A DNA stretch of 64,000 bases from Pontederia crassipes (Eukaryota > Streptophyta > Magnoliopsida > Commelinales > Pontederiaceae). The translations under genes were made by a program, and so were the position numbers. The notes below the pieces were generated by a model that worked only from the letters and a program-made list of their open reading frames with translations, was not told where the DNA came from and searched no databases. The stretch is from the NCBI GenBank assembly GCA_030549335.1, contig CM060187.1:7502001-7566000 (forward strand), in the 5' to 3' direction. The first letter of the stretch is position 1; every line of letters starts with the position of its first letter. Below, one piece after another: positions 1-13,923 of this stretch.

Positions 1-286
1 GTCCATACATTCGCAGGTTGAGATGTAGAAACTGTTGTCATGTGGAGCCCTTATATCTAATACTGGGGTTTTAACGGATCATGTTTCCGTAAGGTTATAC
101 ATGAAAATCTGTTCAATCTCACCCATTAGTTTGCTTGCTTTCTACTGTTCTTTGTTATTCTTCATGGTTAATATATTTTAGGTATTAGAATATTCTGATT
201 TTTCTAGTCTTCAAACTATCGTGTTATTATTATGTCTGTTTGAGTCCAGACATCTTGCTTCATGATAACTGTTTCATCTTTGTCAG
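1..286 (+). other. Intron of the PRP40 gene (upstream part)
   Basis: AT-rich, T-tract-containing sequence leading to the acceptor tgtcag before the WW2 exon. I found no segment matching the first WW domain here, so the preceding exon is outside the window. Confidence 0.6.
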
Positions 287-3200
287 AGAGCTGATGCATC
301 TACCGTCTGGAAGGAATTCACGACAGCTGATGGTCGGAAGTGAGTAATTATATAATGTTGCAAATTTCATAATATTTTTGAGTGAAATTTTGCTTTGAAT
401 ATTATCTTTATGTTCTCAAAACAAAAACTTTCTTTATGTTTGTATTCTACAGATACTACTATAACAAGGTCACAAAACAGTCAAAATGGACAATCCCTGA
501 TGAACTTAAGGTTCTACTTCATCTCCGATTTTCTGATATTTTTTCCAAGTTACTCCATGTTCAGACCTTATTCTTTTTTTCTTTTATTTCAGTTGGCTCG
601 TGAGCATGCAGATAAAGCTGCAGCTCATCCTGAAACAGGGATACCTCCTATTTCATCTGTTGCATCTGCTAGCTCTTCTGCTGAAGTACCATCTTCCACG
701 CCTAGTGTTTTAACTTCTGAAGCCATATCTACCCCGGTTCCAGTGGCAGTCAACTCTGCCACTATACCCATTGTTGCTTCCCCTGTGGTTGGTGCATCTT
801 CAAATTCTACTATGGGGATGGATAATACAACTGCTGTACTGAATATTCAAGCACATCGAACACCTGCAGTTGGAATTTCCTCAAATACGGGAGTATCTCC
901 TGTCGGAACAGATACCACAACCCATGCATCTGTGTAAGGCTGGTTGCTGTGACATTCTTTTGTTTCCCATGTTTTGGGTGAGAATTGCCTAACAGTATTT
1001 TCTCCGGATTTTCTGCAGAAATAATGACAATATATCCTTGCCAAGCATCAAAAGTTTGTCTGATGGAGCATCTGCTCAAGAGTTGGAGGTGAATATAGCT
1101 CTACATTTAAAAAAACATATTTTCTATTAGCGATGTGCCTCCTCAAAGCTACATTCTCTATTCATGCAAGTTCAGCAGTGGACCTTTGAAATGTTTTTGA
1201 TGGGATCAAATCTGGCGCCCATACATTTTCCATTGACTTATAGATTAATTTCAACTTTATTGGATGAAAAAATGCTTTGTGTTGGCAGGAAGGGATTTGC
1301 ATTAATGGGCATTCTTTTATCATGTCTCAGTTTATGCATATTTGGTCATTCTTTAAAGCATTATGATGGTTTTGTTCAACAAAGAATCCTTCTGCATTTT
1401 TCTTTTGGATCTATGGCATTCTTACTGTCAAAAGAAACTCTACAACATAATTAGATTTTGTTCTCCTTCTAATATTACCTAAGGAACCTTCAGATTGCAT
1501 TATCTTTGTGCTCTCACAGGTAGTTTCATGTGTATATGCAATTGGGATAACTATTTTTCAGAAGATTCTAATTCTATAGGAGGTTATCTATGCTTCATTC
1601 TCCTCAAAAAAAAAAAAAAAAAATCTATGCTTCATTCTTCTGACAGTAGTAGAAGAGATAAGGTCATAAAAATTTTTCATGATCAAATTTAGAGTTTGAA
1701 ATTCATGTAATTTACTTGACTCTGGTTGATCGAAGAAAATGTGAAATAAACTTATGAAAGTTTAATTGAATTAAGATAAGATGGGGCAAAAAAAACAATT
1801 TTGAGCTGTTTTAGGTTCTATTTATTGTCTTTGCCATTTTTTCTTCTACTATAATTCACATGTTCAGCAAAAACAGAATTTCTTATATTGTAAAGCTTAG
1901 CTTCACATTTATTTACGAGTTTAAGAAAACTGTTCTATAGGTATTTAAAATATTGGGGTGTTTTCAATGTCAAGTGAATGTGCTATTATTTTGTTTATTA
2001 TTTGCTTACTCAATCTGTTAATATATTATTAACAGAAGGATACACGTGTATCGAACCTTGATGCATTGTTTGATGGTTAGTTAAGTAATTATCTAAATAC
2101 TTCTGTGTCCTTTTGTATTGTTTTTTATGCATTTCTCATTTCAGGAAGCCAAGAAAACAATGTCAGTTGCTGGGAAAGTGAATATCACCCCACCGGAAGA
2201 GAAAACTTCTATTGATGAAGAACCTATGGTTTATGCGAATAAGCTGGTACACAATTCTCATTCATTTTCTTAATTTCATTTATTCTTTTCGTATTTAAAA
2301 TCAAGTAATGTACAATTGGAAATGCACATTCAGGAGGCTAAAAATGCGTTCAAGGCTTTGCTGGAATCTGCCAATGTTGATTCTGATTGGTCTTGGGAGC
2401 AGGTAACACTTTTGCCCATCTCTTACTCTGTTGATCTTGGCTAAAATATGTGCATGACTTCAATTACCAGGCAATGAGAGTTATTATTAACGATAAGAGA
2501 TACGGTGCTCTAAAAACACTTGGAGAAAGGAAACAATCATTCAATGAGGTGAGCTTATAATTAACATGAATTTCTAATGTTCAAATTTCTGTTTGCTAGC
2601 ATGGCCTAGGTTTGGCTTTGGGTTCAGTTGATATGACATCTCGTAGTAGCTTCATGGATCACTGATGCAAGTGTAATCTCTTTCTCTTTAAAAAAATGGT
2701 AACTTTTGCCAAATTGTCTCTTCAGTATCTGGGCCAAAGAAAAAAACAGGAGGCTGAGGAGAGACGTATTAGACAGAAGAAGGCACGTGAGGATTTCACA
2801 AGAATGTTGCAAGTAAGTTAACCTTTTCTCTGACAGGATTGCGTAAGAACATTCCTTTACGATGAATGTTTTAAGTTAGCTTTCATAATATGAACTGTGC
2901 TCAATTCATTCAGGAAAGCAAGGAACTGACATCGTCGACTAGATGGAGGTTGTTTCTTAACTTGTTTAAATTTCTAGCAAGGCTTTATGTTCAAATTATA
3001 GGTTGTTTCTTAACAGTTTTCTGTGCTTATTCAGTAAAGCAATATCTATGTTTGAGGATGATGAACGATTCAATGCTGTTGAGAGGCCAAGAGAGCGGGA
3101 GGACTTATTTGAAAGCTACTTGGTGGATCTGCAGAAAAAGGTTAGAGAATTGGAATATACATACATAGATATATATATTAACAACAAAGCCTTATCCCAC

Positions 3201-6200
3201 TAGGTGGGGTCGGCTATATGGATCATACGACGCCATTCCGCTCTATTAGTAACCAAACCTTTCGGTATATTATTCACCAATAGATCTTGCTCTATTAGTT
3301 CGCCAAGTGTCCGCCTTGGCCTCCCTCTCCCTCTTTTAATCGGACTCCAGATTATTTGATCTACTCTTCTTACTGGCGCATCTAATGGTCTTCTCTGAAC
3401 ATGACCAAACTATCTCAAATGATTCTCTACCATTTTCTCACTAATAGGAGCCACTCCGACTCGTTCACGTATATGGTCATTCCTAATCTTATCTAATCTT
3501 GTATGACCACACATCCATCTCAACATCCTCATTTCGGCTACCCCCACTTTACGTTCATGTTGTCCCTTCATAGCCCAACATTCACTACCATATAACACTG
3601 CTGGCCTTATAGCAGTACAATAGAATTTTCCTTTAACTTTATTGGGTACTTTTCTATCACAAAGAACTCCAGTGGGTATATATATACATATACATATATA
3701 TATATATATATATATACCTAATATATATATGTCATATACTTCTTCATTGAAGTAATCTATATTTATTGCGCTAATTTGATAATTAAAATGTGTCATATAA
3801 GGCTAAATAAATGTGACCGTTGACACCTTCAGGAAAAATGTGACCGTTGAATTAATCATATTTGTTAAGATGGCTTGATTACGAACATTGAATGCTCAAA
3901 TGATTTTGATCTTGATAAAATTCACTATTTAACTAATAAAATGAATTAATGTATAGTTATTTAATTAATCTAATGGGGAAAGTAAGTTCTTTACACCTGT
4001 TCTACATCAAATGCTCTATATATACATTGTCCTCTGAAAATATATGCTTCATTTCCTTTGAGGTCTATTAATCAAACTGAAATTCTTGGGACGTTGACCT
4101 CATGAAGTCTGATGTGCATCTCGTTTGAAGAAGCTCAACAACTAACATTGAGTAGGTTTTTCTAGTGCGCCTTAAAATTGAGGTGTTAAATTATTTGTTT
4201 ACTTGCAGGAAAGAGCAAAGGCTATTGGGGAGCATAAAAGGAACATAATGGAGTTTAGAGCTTTCCTCGAGTCATGTGACTTCATCAAGGTATTCTCAAA
4301 AGCATAAGTGGTTCAGCTTGGTGTATTCTTGTCGTGATGCTTACAAATAATCATATTTTCAGGTCAATACTCAGTGGAGAAAAGTTCAAGATCGTTTGGA
4401 GGATGACGAAAGATGTTCTAGACTTGAAAAAATTGATCGCTTGGAGGTTTTCCAGGTAAGCTTTTGAATTTCCTTCACCTTGTTAAAGATTTGTGCTCAT
4501 TTTATCGTTCTAGGAGTACATTCATGATCTAGAGAGAGAAGAGGAAGAGCAAAAGAAGATTCAAAAGGTTCGTCACTGGCTACTGCATGAATGATTATAT
4601 TTGTATGTCAGGTAGATTGATAATTTTCCTCATATTTTTGTTTCTTTGTTCTTTTCTATTTCATGATTTCCCAGGAGGAACAAAGACGGGTAGAACGTAA
4701 GAATCGGGATGAGTTCCGCAAGTTGATGGAGGAACACGTTGCCGCTGGTATCCTTACAGCTAAGACTCACTGGCGTGATTATTGCATGCAGGTATTATAT
4801 CTGTTAGTCCTTTATGATAGTGGCTTATGAAGTTATGCGTCTTTATTCTGCATATGCATTTTCTGATTTTTTTTTCTTTTCAGGTCAAAGACTCACCACC
4901 ATATTTGGCAGTGGCATCAAACACATCGGGTTCTACTCCAAAAGACCTGTTCGAAGATGTAATTGAGGAGCTTGATAAGCAGGTCATCATCCTCTATTTG
5001 TTTAATTTTCCTCTCTTCTTTGCTTTCTCCTCTTCAAATTCTATATTTTACCTCTTCTAGCCCATTACTATTGTAGACACTAATTCATTTATCCATATTT
5101 TTTCTTGGATCCTGGTATACAGAAGCATTAGTGCATTAGTTATTATGTACTCAGCTTTTTTTATTATGATGTAATTAACTTGGAAGCACTCTCTTTCCCT
5201 TTACCTCTTAATCATATGTGTACATCTTCCTCAGCAGAAACATTTTCTAGTCACCCTCCTACCTAGACAAACGTGAAAGCAAAATTTTCATTCTCTACCC
5301 TTTTGTGGTTTTCACATGGTCATCTTTATCTTATTTGAACTCCTTTCTAAATCTGTTTTTCTTCTGGTATATTGCAGTACTATGAAGATAAGTCCCAACT
5401 CAAGGATGCAATGAAGATTGGAAAAGTATATTTGACAGAATTCATTTATTCTGCTTTAAGTTAGTGCAATTATAATGAACTGAACTTATTTTTAGATTAC
5501 GTTGACGTTGTCGTGGACGCTAGAGGAATTCAAAACGGCTATTTCAGGCAATGATAGCGTTAAAGGAATATCTGAGATAAACTTGAAGGTAGTATTTCCT
5601 TTGCCAAATACTTGATGTAATACATTTAACTGGTATAAACATGATCATAGCTTCAAAGGAAAACATGATCATAAATATGGGGCTGACATGGTGTAAATAT
5701 GGTTCAGTTTAATGACTACATCCTCACTTGTACGTGCTTGATTTATCCGACTGTAGTTTGACGCACTGAACTCAGTTACCTGAGTTCAAAAATCAGAGGA
5801 ACTAAAAAAGGGTTCCAAATGCAAATAAGAAGCAATCTTTCCCAGATAGTACATACTTGATGGATGTGTTTGATGGGATATAACTGTTTTGCTTCAGAAG
5901 AATTAGAATGCCTACCATCAATGGCATGTTCAAGTGCACATATGTTCAGTGAATCCTTATCCTACATATTTACATAGGGGATAAAGTGAAGCATCCAACT
6001 GATCTTATAGTCCTAGACTACCTTTTTTTCTTAGATACCTTCCATGGATGTCAAACTATATGTACACACAATGTGGTCTTCAAGATCTCAAATTGTTTTA
6101 GGTGCTTCTACTTAGTTTTTTGTGCTCAGGTAGTTGCTTATGATCATGGATCCCAATATATTTTTTCTATTATCTGAAACGAATTGTAGATTCAGGAGTT

Positions 6201-8583
6201 CACTACAAAAAAGATAACTAAAGCTTTTGTGAGGATTAATTACTTATCAGTTCGCTATAAAAGAATCAGTTACCAATACCACTTCTTTATCTCCAGACAC
6301 CTGGGTTGGCTTTTGTTTGTTTTTAACATCATTTTGTCTATTCTCCTATCCTCGTTAGATTTCCTCAGCTTCGTTCTATAAGTTATTCTTGCATCAGGAT
6401 GTTTATGTGTTGCCTGATACTGCTAATTGCTCTAGTATTTTGTCATCACATGGTTGAGGTTAATATTTATATCTTGGGACGGGTTTGATGTCCTAAGCTA
6501 CAGCAGAAGGACCAAAATTTTATGGTTCACTCTTTCTCATTCTGGTTTTCATTGTCAACTTTGTTCATGTATTTTTATACTTGATATTTAGTGATTTACG
6601 GTGTAATATTGACTTGAAGTTGATGTTATGACTCTTATAGCTTGCCTTTGATGAGTTCTTGGAAAGACTCCGTGAGAAGGAGGAAAAAGAAGCTAAAAAG
6701 CGACAAAGGCTTGCAGATAACTTTTCAGATCTGCTCCACTCAATTAAGGTGTTGCTTCTATGTTCTAATTTTGGATTATTAATACATGTGTTTTAAGATC
6801 GAGGGCATAGTCTCTCCAAAAAAATTCAGGGCATTTCTGTTTTCTAAAAGCATGGACGACAACAAATCTATTTTTTTGTTGAAATGTGGTTCTAATGGGG
6901 TTCAACTGCCTCTTATTGTTCAAGGACATCACTGCGTCTTCTACCTGGGAGGATTCCAAACAATTTTTTGAAGATAACCAGGAGTACAGGTGTTTAATCT
7001 TCACCATATTGTCTTGTTTTATTTGTTACTCAGATGCCTCATGTTATTTTGTGATATTATCGTGCCTTGGGTGCTTGTTTGAAGGTCCATTGATGATGAA
7101 AATTTTGGAAGAGAAATTTTTGAGAATTATGTTGCACACTTGCAAGATAAATTGAAAGAGAAAGAACAGAAGAGAGAAGAGGAAAAGGTAGGCAAAATTC
7201 TATTGAAGACATCATTTGGTATTTGTTATTCTTTACATTTTTTCGAAATGAATTCATATACTGGGACATACATCGTGTAAAATAAAAAATTGTGTAGTTA
7301 CTGTCACAATGCGTTCATAAATGATTCGATGCAGCCATCATAGATGTGTCCAATTACTGTCACAGTGCTTGTGTTACTTTTCATAAATGATTCAATGCAG
7401 TTATCATATCATGTACCCACACACTGGAAGTTTTGGTATAATTGCTGAAAATATCAATTTCTTAAAAAAAATAGAATTGTTTATGAGATGGTATAATTAT
7501 AAGAACTATTCTTTAGAACATAGCATGGACAGTTTGAATTTTATATATGTGAAAATTAAAATAATTTTTATATGTTGTAATTTGTATATTTATCTTTTCC
7601 TCACGCTGAAGTCCGACCGAGCAATATGTATTTCTGTTTGTAGCCACATTTCATGTGAAACCATCTTGAGCCAATGACACTATCAGGTACCAAGTTTGCT
7701 GAGTATGCATGTGCAATTTATTAACCCAGCAAATCCAGATGTTTGATGTGTATCATTCCACACGTTCTTGCTCAAATGAAGCTGTATCTATAAGATGTCT
7801 CAAGCTTTACACATTGTAGTCACCATGTAATGACGTAACCATTTTTATTGTTTTGAAACAAGTTACATATTTTGATGTTCATGACAGATGTTTATGATCT
7901 GTTACACTTCTGCAAGGACAGGACAATGGTTTATTTGGCAACAATTTTGATTTAAATTTCTGAAGCTTGCAAAATATGCTCTATCTACATGAAGATGTCC
8001 AACATCAAACTTGTATTCACATATCATTCTTCATGCTTTGTGCAGGTCAAAAAAGAGAAGGAAAGGGAAGAGAAAGAGAGAAGGAAGGAGAAAGAACGAA
8101 AGGAAAAAGACAGGGAGCGAGAGAAGGAAAAAGAAAGGGTGAAGGATCGATCTCGAAAAGATGAAACAGAGAGTGAGAATGCTGATGTGGTCGAGAACCA
8201 TGGATCAAAGGACAAGAAAAGGGATAAGGATAAAGACAGAAAACATAGGAAACGTCATCACAGTGCAACTGATGACTATGGCTCTGAGAAGGATGAGAAA
8301 GAGGAGTCAAAGAAATCCCATCGACACAGTAGTGACCGCAAGAAATCTCGTAAGGTAGTGAAATGAGCTGGGTTTTTTCATCTTTTATTATATAACACAT
8401 GACAAATAACTCTTCTGGAGACAGAAATACTTACTGGTCTTTTTGCAGCATTCCTATGCTACCGACTCTGACAGTGAAAGTCGGCATAAGAGGCACAAGA
8501 AAGACAGAGATGCGTCTCGAAGAAATGGCGGCTATGATGAACTCGAGGATGGCGAACTTGGAGAAGATGGGGAAATACGTTAG
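287..8583 (+). CDS. PRP40A: PRP40-type pre-mRNA-processing factor, 3' part (WW2, five FF domains)
   Basis: Splicing factor of the U1 snRNP / early spliceosome; in this family WW domains bind proline-rich partners and FF repeats bind phosphorylated RNA polymerase II tail and splicing proteins (family knowledge). Exons read from GT..AG borders with matching phase: 287-339, 453-510, 593-933, 1019-1088, 2145-2246, 2334-2402, 2471-2548, 2726-2812, 2914-2948, 3035-3140, 4209-4289, 4363-4455, 4514-4567, 4675-4791, 4884-4982, 5378-5425, 5496-5588, 6641-6748, 6925-6989, 7085-7187, 8046-8354, 8449-8583: 2304 nt, 767 residues plus stop. The first two exons give a WW domain (W in STVWKEF, YYYNKVT, W in QSKWTIP). 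A Ser/Thr/Pro linker follows, then FF repeats near exons 6-8, 8-10, 11-13, 14-15 and 18-20. The C-terminus is a Lys/Glu/Arg-rich coil, an SR/HKRHKK segment and an acidic end ([14 protein letters not shown]). The first WW domain and N-terminus lie left of the window. Intron 10 carries a LINE fragment. Paralogue letter is a guess. Confidence 0.93.
3180..3675 (-). mobile_element. 5'-truncated RTE-like LINE fragment in a PRP40 intron
   Basis: Read on the minus strand this encodes the C-terminal end of a plant non-LTR retrotransposon reverse-transcriptase [35 protein letters not shown] and [15 protein letters not shown] are typical residues after the RT core. One stop interrupts it, between the ENHLR and FGHVQ parts. 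Its 3' end carries the common motif around gccgaccccacctagtggg followed by a TTG-rich tail at 3180-3195, as in RTE-type LINEs and the SINEs that borrow that tail. The upstream part of the LINE is missing, as expected from 5' truncation on insertion. It lies inside intron 3141-4208 of the PRP40 gene in antisense orientation and disturbs no exon. Confidence 0.85.
3676..3733. repeat. (TA)n-rich microsatellite beside the LINE
   Basis: Alternating ta/ca run at the truncated 5' side of the LINE fragment. A second, shorter ta run (3166-3179) lies at its 3' side, so the insertion may have used a TA-rich target. Confidence 0.7.
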
Positions 8584-11500
8584 TCTTCTTCAACTTGTAT
8601 CCCTTTTAGTGGTTCTACTTCTTTGCTTGCATCTTTGTCATAGAGGTTGGAGGATTATTTTCCCCAAGATGTTTATCTCTAGTTTTTAGGTTTTAGAACT
8701 TAGAAGTCTTCTGCTGATTTTTTTTTTCATGTGAGAATTTGGTGTCTATTACTGTTTCATTGTACTATTTGAGGAAAATGATTTTTCTCTGAACAAAAGT
8801 GGTTGCTTACAAATTTTGCTGTTGAATAATTTGTTGGTAATGTTGTTAGACATGAAAGTTGTGTAGCGCATGATATGGTGTAAAATCTATGAATGATATT
8901 ACCACTTTTCTGCTCTGTTCTTGTCGAACATGTCGTATTAACAGTTTATAAGTTCTTGTAACATGCATATCCTATCAGTTTATAATTTTTTGGTTGTTTG
9001 ATTGACATTATTGTTTGTTCTAGGATACCTCAGATAGGCAGTTCAGTTTGTAACTACCGTACGGTTAGCGTGGTTTGTTGTGATTAACATCTCTACATTT
9101 AAAATGTGGAATATTGTAGTTAGTGAGTTATGAAGTGGAGAGATCGATGGAATCCAACTTGAATTGGAATGATCATCGGTGTATCAGAACTCAAACCCAA
9201 AATATGAAAGAAAAAATATTTATGAAGGTAATTAAGTAGTGTGGACAGAACCGGACTTAAAATTTTAGAGCTAGTTGAAATCTATCTCGAATTGGATTAA
9301 TCATCTATATGTATTATTAGTATGTGCAAACAATTTATGTGACGCATCAAATTATTGTTCATGTACATTATGTTTATCACGTACAAATAATTTATCTACC
9401 AATTCAGATAATTAGGTTTTCTCATAATAAGACATTATTAGATAATATACATCTTTTATTAGAATGGACTTTATAATACCATGTTTGTATGAAAATTTGA
9501 ACAAGAACAATAAATTTCAGTAATGATTCTCAAATTTTTACACACTTTTTAAACTGAATTCTTCAATTTAAAATTTTAAATAGATGATCCTCTAATTTTT
9601 AAATTATTAATTTTTTTTATCTCGAACCTTCTAATGTGCAATACTTGGTTACGGTTACATGGTCTACGTGGTTCACTGGTTACACGAATAGTTGTGTTGT
9701 TGGACAAATTTTGTTCAAGGAAAGGGAGCTGGAACTGCAGGAGCTTTTCACTCCCGCCAGTCTCTATTTGTCGGAATCATTTTGGAGATATTATTCTTTG
9801 ACTTTTCTGCATTATAATTTTAGGCTTAAGCCTCTCCAACTATTGAAAAAAAAGAAGAAATACTTGAATTTGGGGGCTAAATGATTGTCAACGAAGTGTG
9901 TCAAATGGAATCACGTTTGATAATCTTCAATTTGAATAAATATAGTTTAAATCTGATCGTGTGCAATCCATATGACTGATTTTTCTTAGTACTAAAATTC
10001 CATATGCGAAAAATTAGAACTGCCTTCATAGTTGAAATGCATGAGATTTATAAAAGGCCATCCATGAGTAGAAGAATGAAAGTATTCCATTGTTTTTTTT
10101 CTCTAAAATCGTATCTGATTTGTTTCTATGCAACATATAATTTCCTGATTTATGTTAGGTTGTGAGTACCTATAGTTTGCATATTAAACATAATTATTAA
10201 GGATCTTGAATAGTTATTTGTTATGTGCTGTTTGTGTGCTAATTACAACTGATTTCTGTCTGCAATCCGAAAGTCAGATGATGTACTATTCAGATGATTC
10301 TAGGAGAACTTCTGAATACACTCTGTTATGATAGTATTGCATGGCTGCAACATGAATTCCCTGTTTAATGATATCAAGGATATAGTTGTTACCGTAATAG
10401 TATTCTTTGTGTGCTTATATGGATTCCGCTAATTGTTCTTTGAAGTGTATGACATTGTTTTCAAGTAGCAATCCTTTTTCTTAGATCATTGATTTTCACA
10501 ACCTTATTCTTAGACAAAGCTAGGCTTGTTCTTCAAATTAACCTCATGACAGATTCTGAAAAAAAAAAACTTTTAGACGGGTTTAGTTGGGGAACCAAAC
10601 TAGAACTGCGGCTTGGTTCCAGTTTGGTTATCCAAACGCGGTCAGAGGAACTGTAGTTTCAGTGAAACCGGGGAACATACGTGACCTCGGTTCCATCATT
10701 TTGGTAGAACCGAAGCATTGTAGTGAGAATTAAGTTTTGTTTTTGCTTGATGTGATCTTTTTTTTTATATTTGATTTTTCTTTTTTCTTTCCTTTTCTTA
10801 TTTTCTCACACCTTACCCTTATAAAATAATTTGTTTATTATATATAAAATATTATAATAAGATATTAATAAAATATTATTAATTACTTATTATTTTATTT
10901 AAAATTTTGTTAATTATAATTAATTTTTAAAAAAGATTTTTTATATTTGAATGCTATATTTTTTGACAAGATTTTTTCCATAAAAATTTTTTAATTTTAT
11001 TTTTATTAATAATGAAATTATATTTTTTTATTACAATAATTATTTTTAATTCAAAACTTACAAAATTCATTTTACATCAACTTTTTTCCATCATATCAAC
11101 TCTCTAGTTCTCATCATTACGTTTCACTCCATCCAAACATACTTCGAATCAATCTGTCAATTCAATTATTCACCGAAAATTTAGGAGGAATTATAGTTCC
11201 GTTTTGAAACGTAGCCTTAGAATATAGGTCCTAAGAACCTGATCTAAATTTTCTTGAACTCCGTCCAAGTTCATTCCAAAATCGGGTCGGATTACCTTGA
11301 ACTTCCTCAAGATCGGCTCGGGTTAACCTTCGATAGAGTTTGAGGCTTCTTGACGTCCATAAAATCTTGTTCGAGTTTTTGACATACTCGATCCGAGTCC
11401 CTTGTGATTTGTTATAACCTCATTATGTAGATCATAGAATTCGGCTAGGTTCCTTGCTACCCAACCTAAGTTCTATCCCAGTTGATTCTACTCTTTTTAT

Positions 11501-13070
11501 TTTGTAAAAGCTGAAAATTCACCTGGGTCCTGTCTAGTTCGACCCGGGTTCCAGCACTAGTCACTCACTCCTAAGTTTGATTTCAAATTTTCCAATGCAT
11601 AGGGTTGCTTGCTCATTGAACTTATGATCCGTTGTAGATACACTTATCTGAATTTTGTAAATCCTACTCATTGAACATTGAATTGGACAAATATTGCAAT
11701 TATGTCAGGTTGACTAAGAAGTTAACAAAATGAGAGACAGACATTAAGTCACTACTATAAGTCAAGTGCATCATCATTATTACTCATTGATAAGAGTCTC
11801 ATTTAAGAGCTATGCTATATCCTTTCCTTCATTAATTATCTACAATTGCTAAAAGAGCTAAGACTTTCTAGAAAATGAGTTCAAGGAGAACTTCCATACT
11901 CACATGGCTACATGCAAGAGTCCACTGGAGGTCAAGCTCTTCAATTCACCGTCATCTTCTCCCTCTCTCACTAACCACCATGGCTAGACGAGAGGAAGTG
12001 GTCACCGCCCCTCTTTGCGCATGAGAGGAGGTTGTCCCCCTCTCTACTCTCTCTTGCCTCTTCCTCAGTTGGCTTCTTGGGCGTGTCAGAGTTGAGCTCG
12101 ACCTCATGGCAACCACCATGAACTCGATGTCCCCGACAGTCTTCGCAACTTTCGGCGGATTGGTGAGTGCTCGGGTGCGCTTTCGGAGATGACTTGGGGG
12201 TGTGACCGTCGACCACAGAGGTCCTCGACGTGCCTTCCTTAGGCCCCTTTTTATTTGTTATTAATTTTCAATATAATTTTAAAGAAAGATAAATGACTAT
12301 GTTGCAGTTGCATGGAGATTATTGCAGGTTAAAAGACCAGAAGTTAAAATGACTTAATAATTGTAGGATTGAATTGAAAAAAATGACAACATTAATATTG
12401 CCTATGAAGTCAATCCACTTTACTAGAAGGTTGTCAATTCAAACTGGCATGCTAATATTATTTTTTTAAAAAATAAAATATTATATTCCTTACAATTTAG
12501 AAATAAAATAAATATGATAATTTGGTCGATCCAAATAATTTTAAATTTGTATTAATTGTAATATGAAATATTAATTTTAGTTACCATTTGATAAAAAGAA
12601 CACCACTGGAATTTGAAATCGGTTTCCTTCAATTTGGTTTTAGCAAATAATATAACGTGCAACTCAAAATGGAGGGAAACCAAGTGGGACGACGTGACAA
12701 CTGTGTTTCTCTCTCTTCCGTGTTTCACTTTCTTAACTCGTATCACTTTTAGTTTTATTTCTTGTAACTTTTCGAAATTCATCCTAAAATTTTGGATGTT
12801 TAGAAAAATTTCTCGCGTTAGCCCATTTGCCATTCATCACTTAATAGCGAAATATTTAACAATTTAGAGAAAATCATAATAAATAAAAATTATCTATTAA
12901 TTATGTCATAACTAATACTTCAAAAAATATTAAATGATTAAACATTCAGTACATCATTAATTTTAATATTCAAATAGAATTATAAAATTTCAATATTCAA
13001 ATAGAATTATAAGACTTATTTAAACTTAAACATGTGCAATACTTCGTCATGAGCTTGATCTGTCATCCAT
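8584..13070. other. Intergenic region; no supported gene
   Basis: The first few hundred bases should hold the PRP40 3' UTR. The rest is AT-rich with short open frames that lack codon structure or family resemblance. A GC-richer stretch at about 11930-12240 has open frames on the minus strand but no recognisable domain. At about 10570-11560 there is moderate-complexity sequence that could be decayed repeat, but I see no terminal repeats or coding remnants. Confidence 0.5.
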
Positions 13071-13088
13071 CACTTAATCGTGATTAAG
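13071..13088. repeat. Short perfect inverted repeat
   Basis: cacttaatc and gattaagtg form a 9-bp stem with a 2-base loop. The left arm resembles a site near 12835 (catcacttaat). It may be the tip of a decayed MITE; function unknown. Confidence 0.4.
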
Positions 13089-13114
13089 TGAAGTAATAAT
13101 TTTTTTACGACGAG

Positions 13115-13295
13115 GGGACACGAAGGCAACGACAGCGAGGGTTCGCGAGGGCGAGGGATGCGAAGGCAGCGACGGGGCGGTGCGGCATGAGTGGCGGTGG
13201 CGAGGTTCATGAGGGCGAGGGGATGCGAAGGCGGCGATGGTGAGGGGTGGCGTGTCATGAGCGACGACGGCGAGGAGAAGCGGAGAAAGGAGAAG
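13115..13295. repeat. GC-rich imperfect tandem repeat, about 65 bp period
   Basis: Units beginning gaaggc(a/g)(a/g)cga and containing gagggcgaggg(g)atgc recur about two and a half times (near 13124, 13161 and 13228). The open frames on both strands here are by-products of the low-complexity GC sequence. Confidence 0.5.
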
Positions 13296-13576
13296 GCGAT
13301 CGATGCAAAGGGTTTTAAGGCAAAAGGAGGGGAGATTTGCTGCATGAGGTTCGTGAGAGAAAAAAAAAATGTTGATGAAGAGGAGATCTGCGGCCATCAC
13401 GTGTGAATTTCACGGAGGAGAAATCACGCGCGATTAGATCCATAGATAAGAAATCCGACGGTTTCAAAAATAGATAAGTTAATTATGTTTTAACTTTACG
13501 GTTATCATATTTTATCCCTGTTAAATAAACTTTTTCAACTTGCATCTTCAAAGTCGATCATGTGCTTAATATTTCG

Positions 13577-13610
13577 CACGTGGATGGCGTGCGCATTCGG
13601 CTATAAATAG
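13577..13610 (+). promoter_or_regulatory. Core promoter: G-box and TATA box
   Basis: CACGTG G-box at 13577-13582 and a strong TATA box (ctataaatag) at 13601-13610. A start site about 30 bases downstream would give a 5' UTR of roughly 240 bases before the ATG at 13880, which suits the small zinc-finger gene. Confidence 0.7.
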
Positions 13611-13878
13611 CGCACGTTTTTAATTCCTACCCCGCCTGTAATAAATAATAAATAAAGAATAAGACGTAGAGACGCCTCCCTCGTCCCTCTTTCTTCCTCC
13701 ATCCTCTCGTTCGTCCCTCTTGTGCTTTTCAATCTCTCGATCCCGAGGCGAATTAGGATTAGGGTTTTGGTTTGCGTTCGTAAATTTTTTTCGAGAAAGG
13801 AAGGAAAGGGAGCGCGAATCGATTCATCCATCTCGATCGCATCGGATTAGACGTGCAGACGTAGAGGGGAGCAGGGAC

Positions 13879-13879
<1 letters not shown>

Positions 13880-13923
<44 letters not shown>

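Noticed and set aside
2036-2075. Possible extra PRP40 exon (aag gat aca cgt ...) between 1088 and 2145
   Set aside because: It is 40 nt long and would break the frame; the flanking exons join in phase without it and give the expected protein.
8047-8400. Antisense open frame over the PRP40 charged exon
   Set aside because: It mirrors the Lys/Glu/Arg-rich coding exon, whose biased codons leave the opposite strand open.
9636-9884. 82-residue open frame after the PRP40 gene
   Set aside because: Ends in a Lys run from an A-tract; no motif and no transcript signals.
11971-12216. 81-residue minus-strand open frame
   Set aside because: No family motif, odd composition, and no promoter or splice context.
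13070-13406. Overlapping open frames on both strands rich in Pro/Arg/Ser
   Set aside because: They come from a GC-rich tandem repeat; stops are rare there by composition alone.
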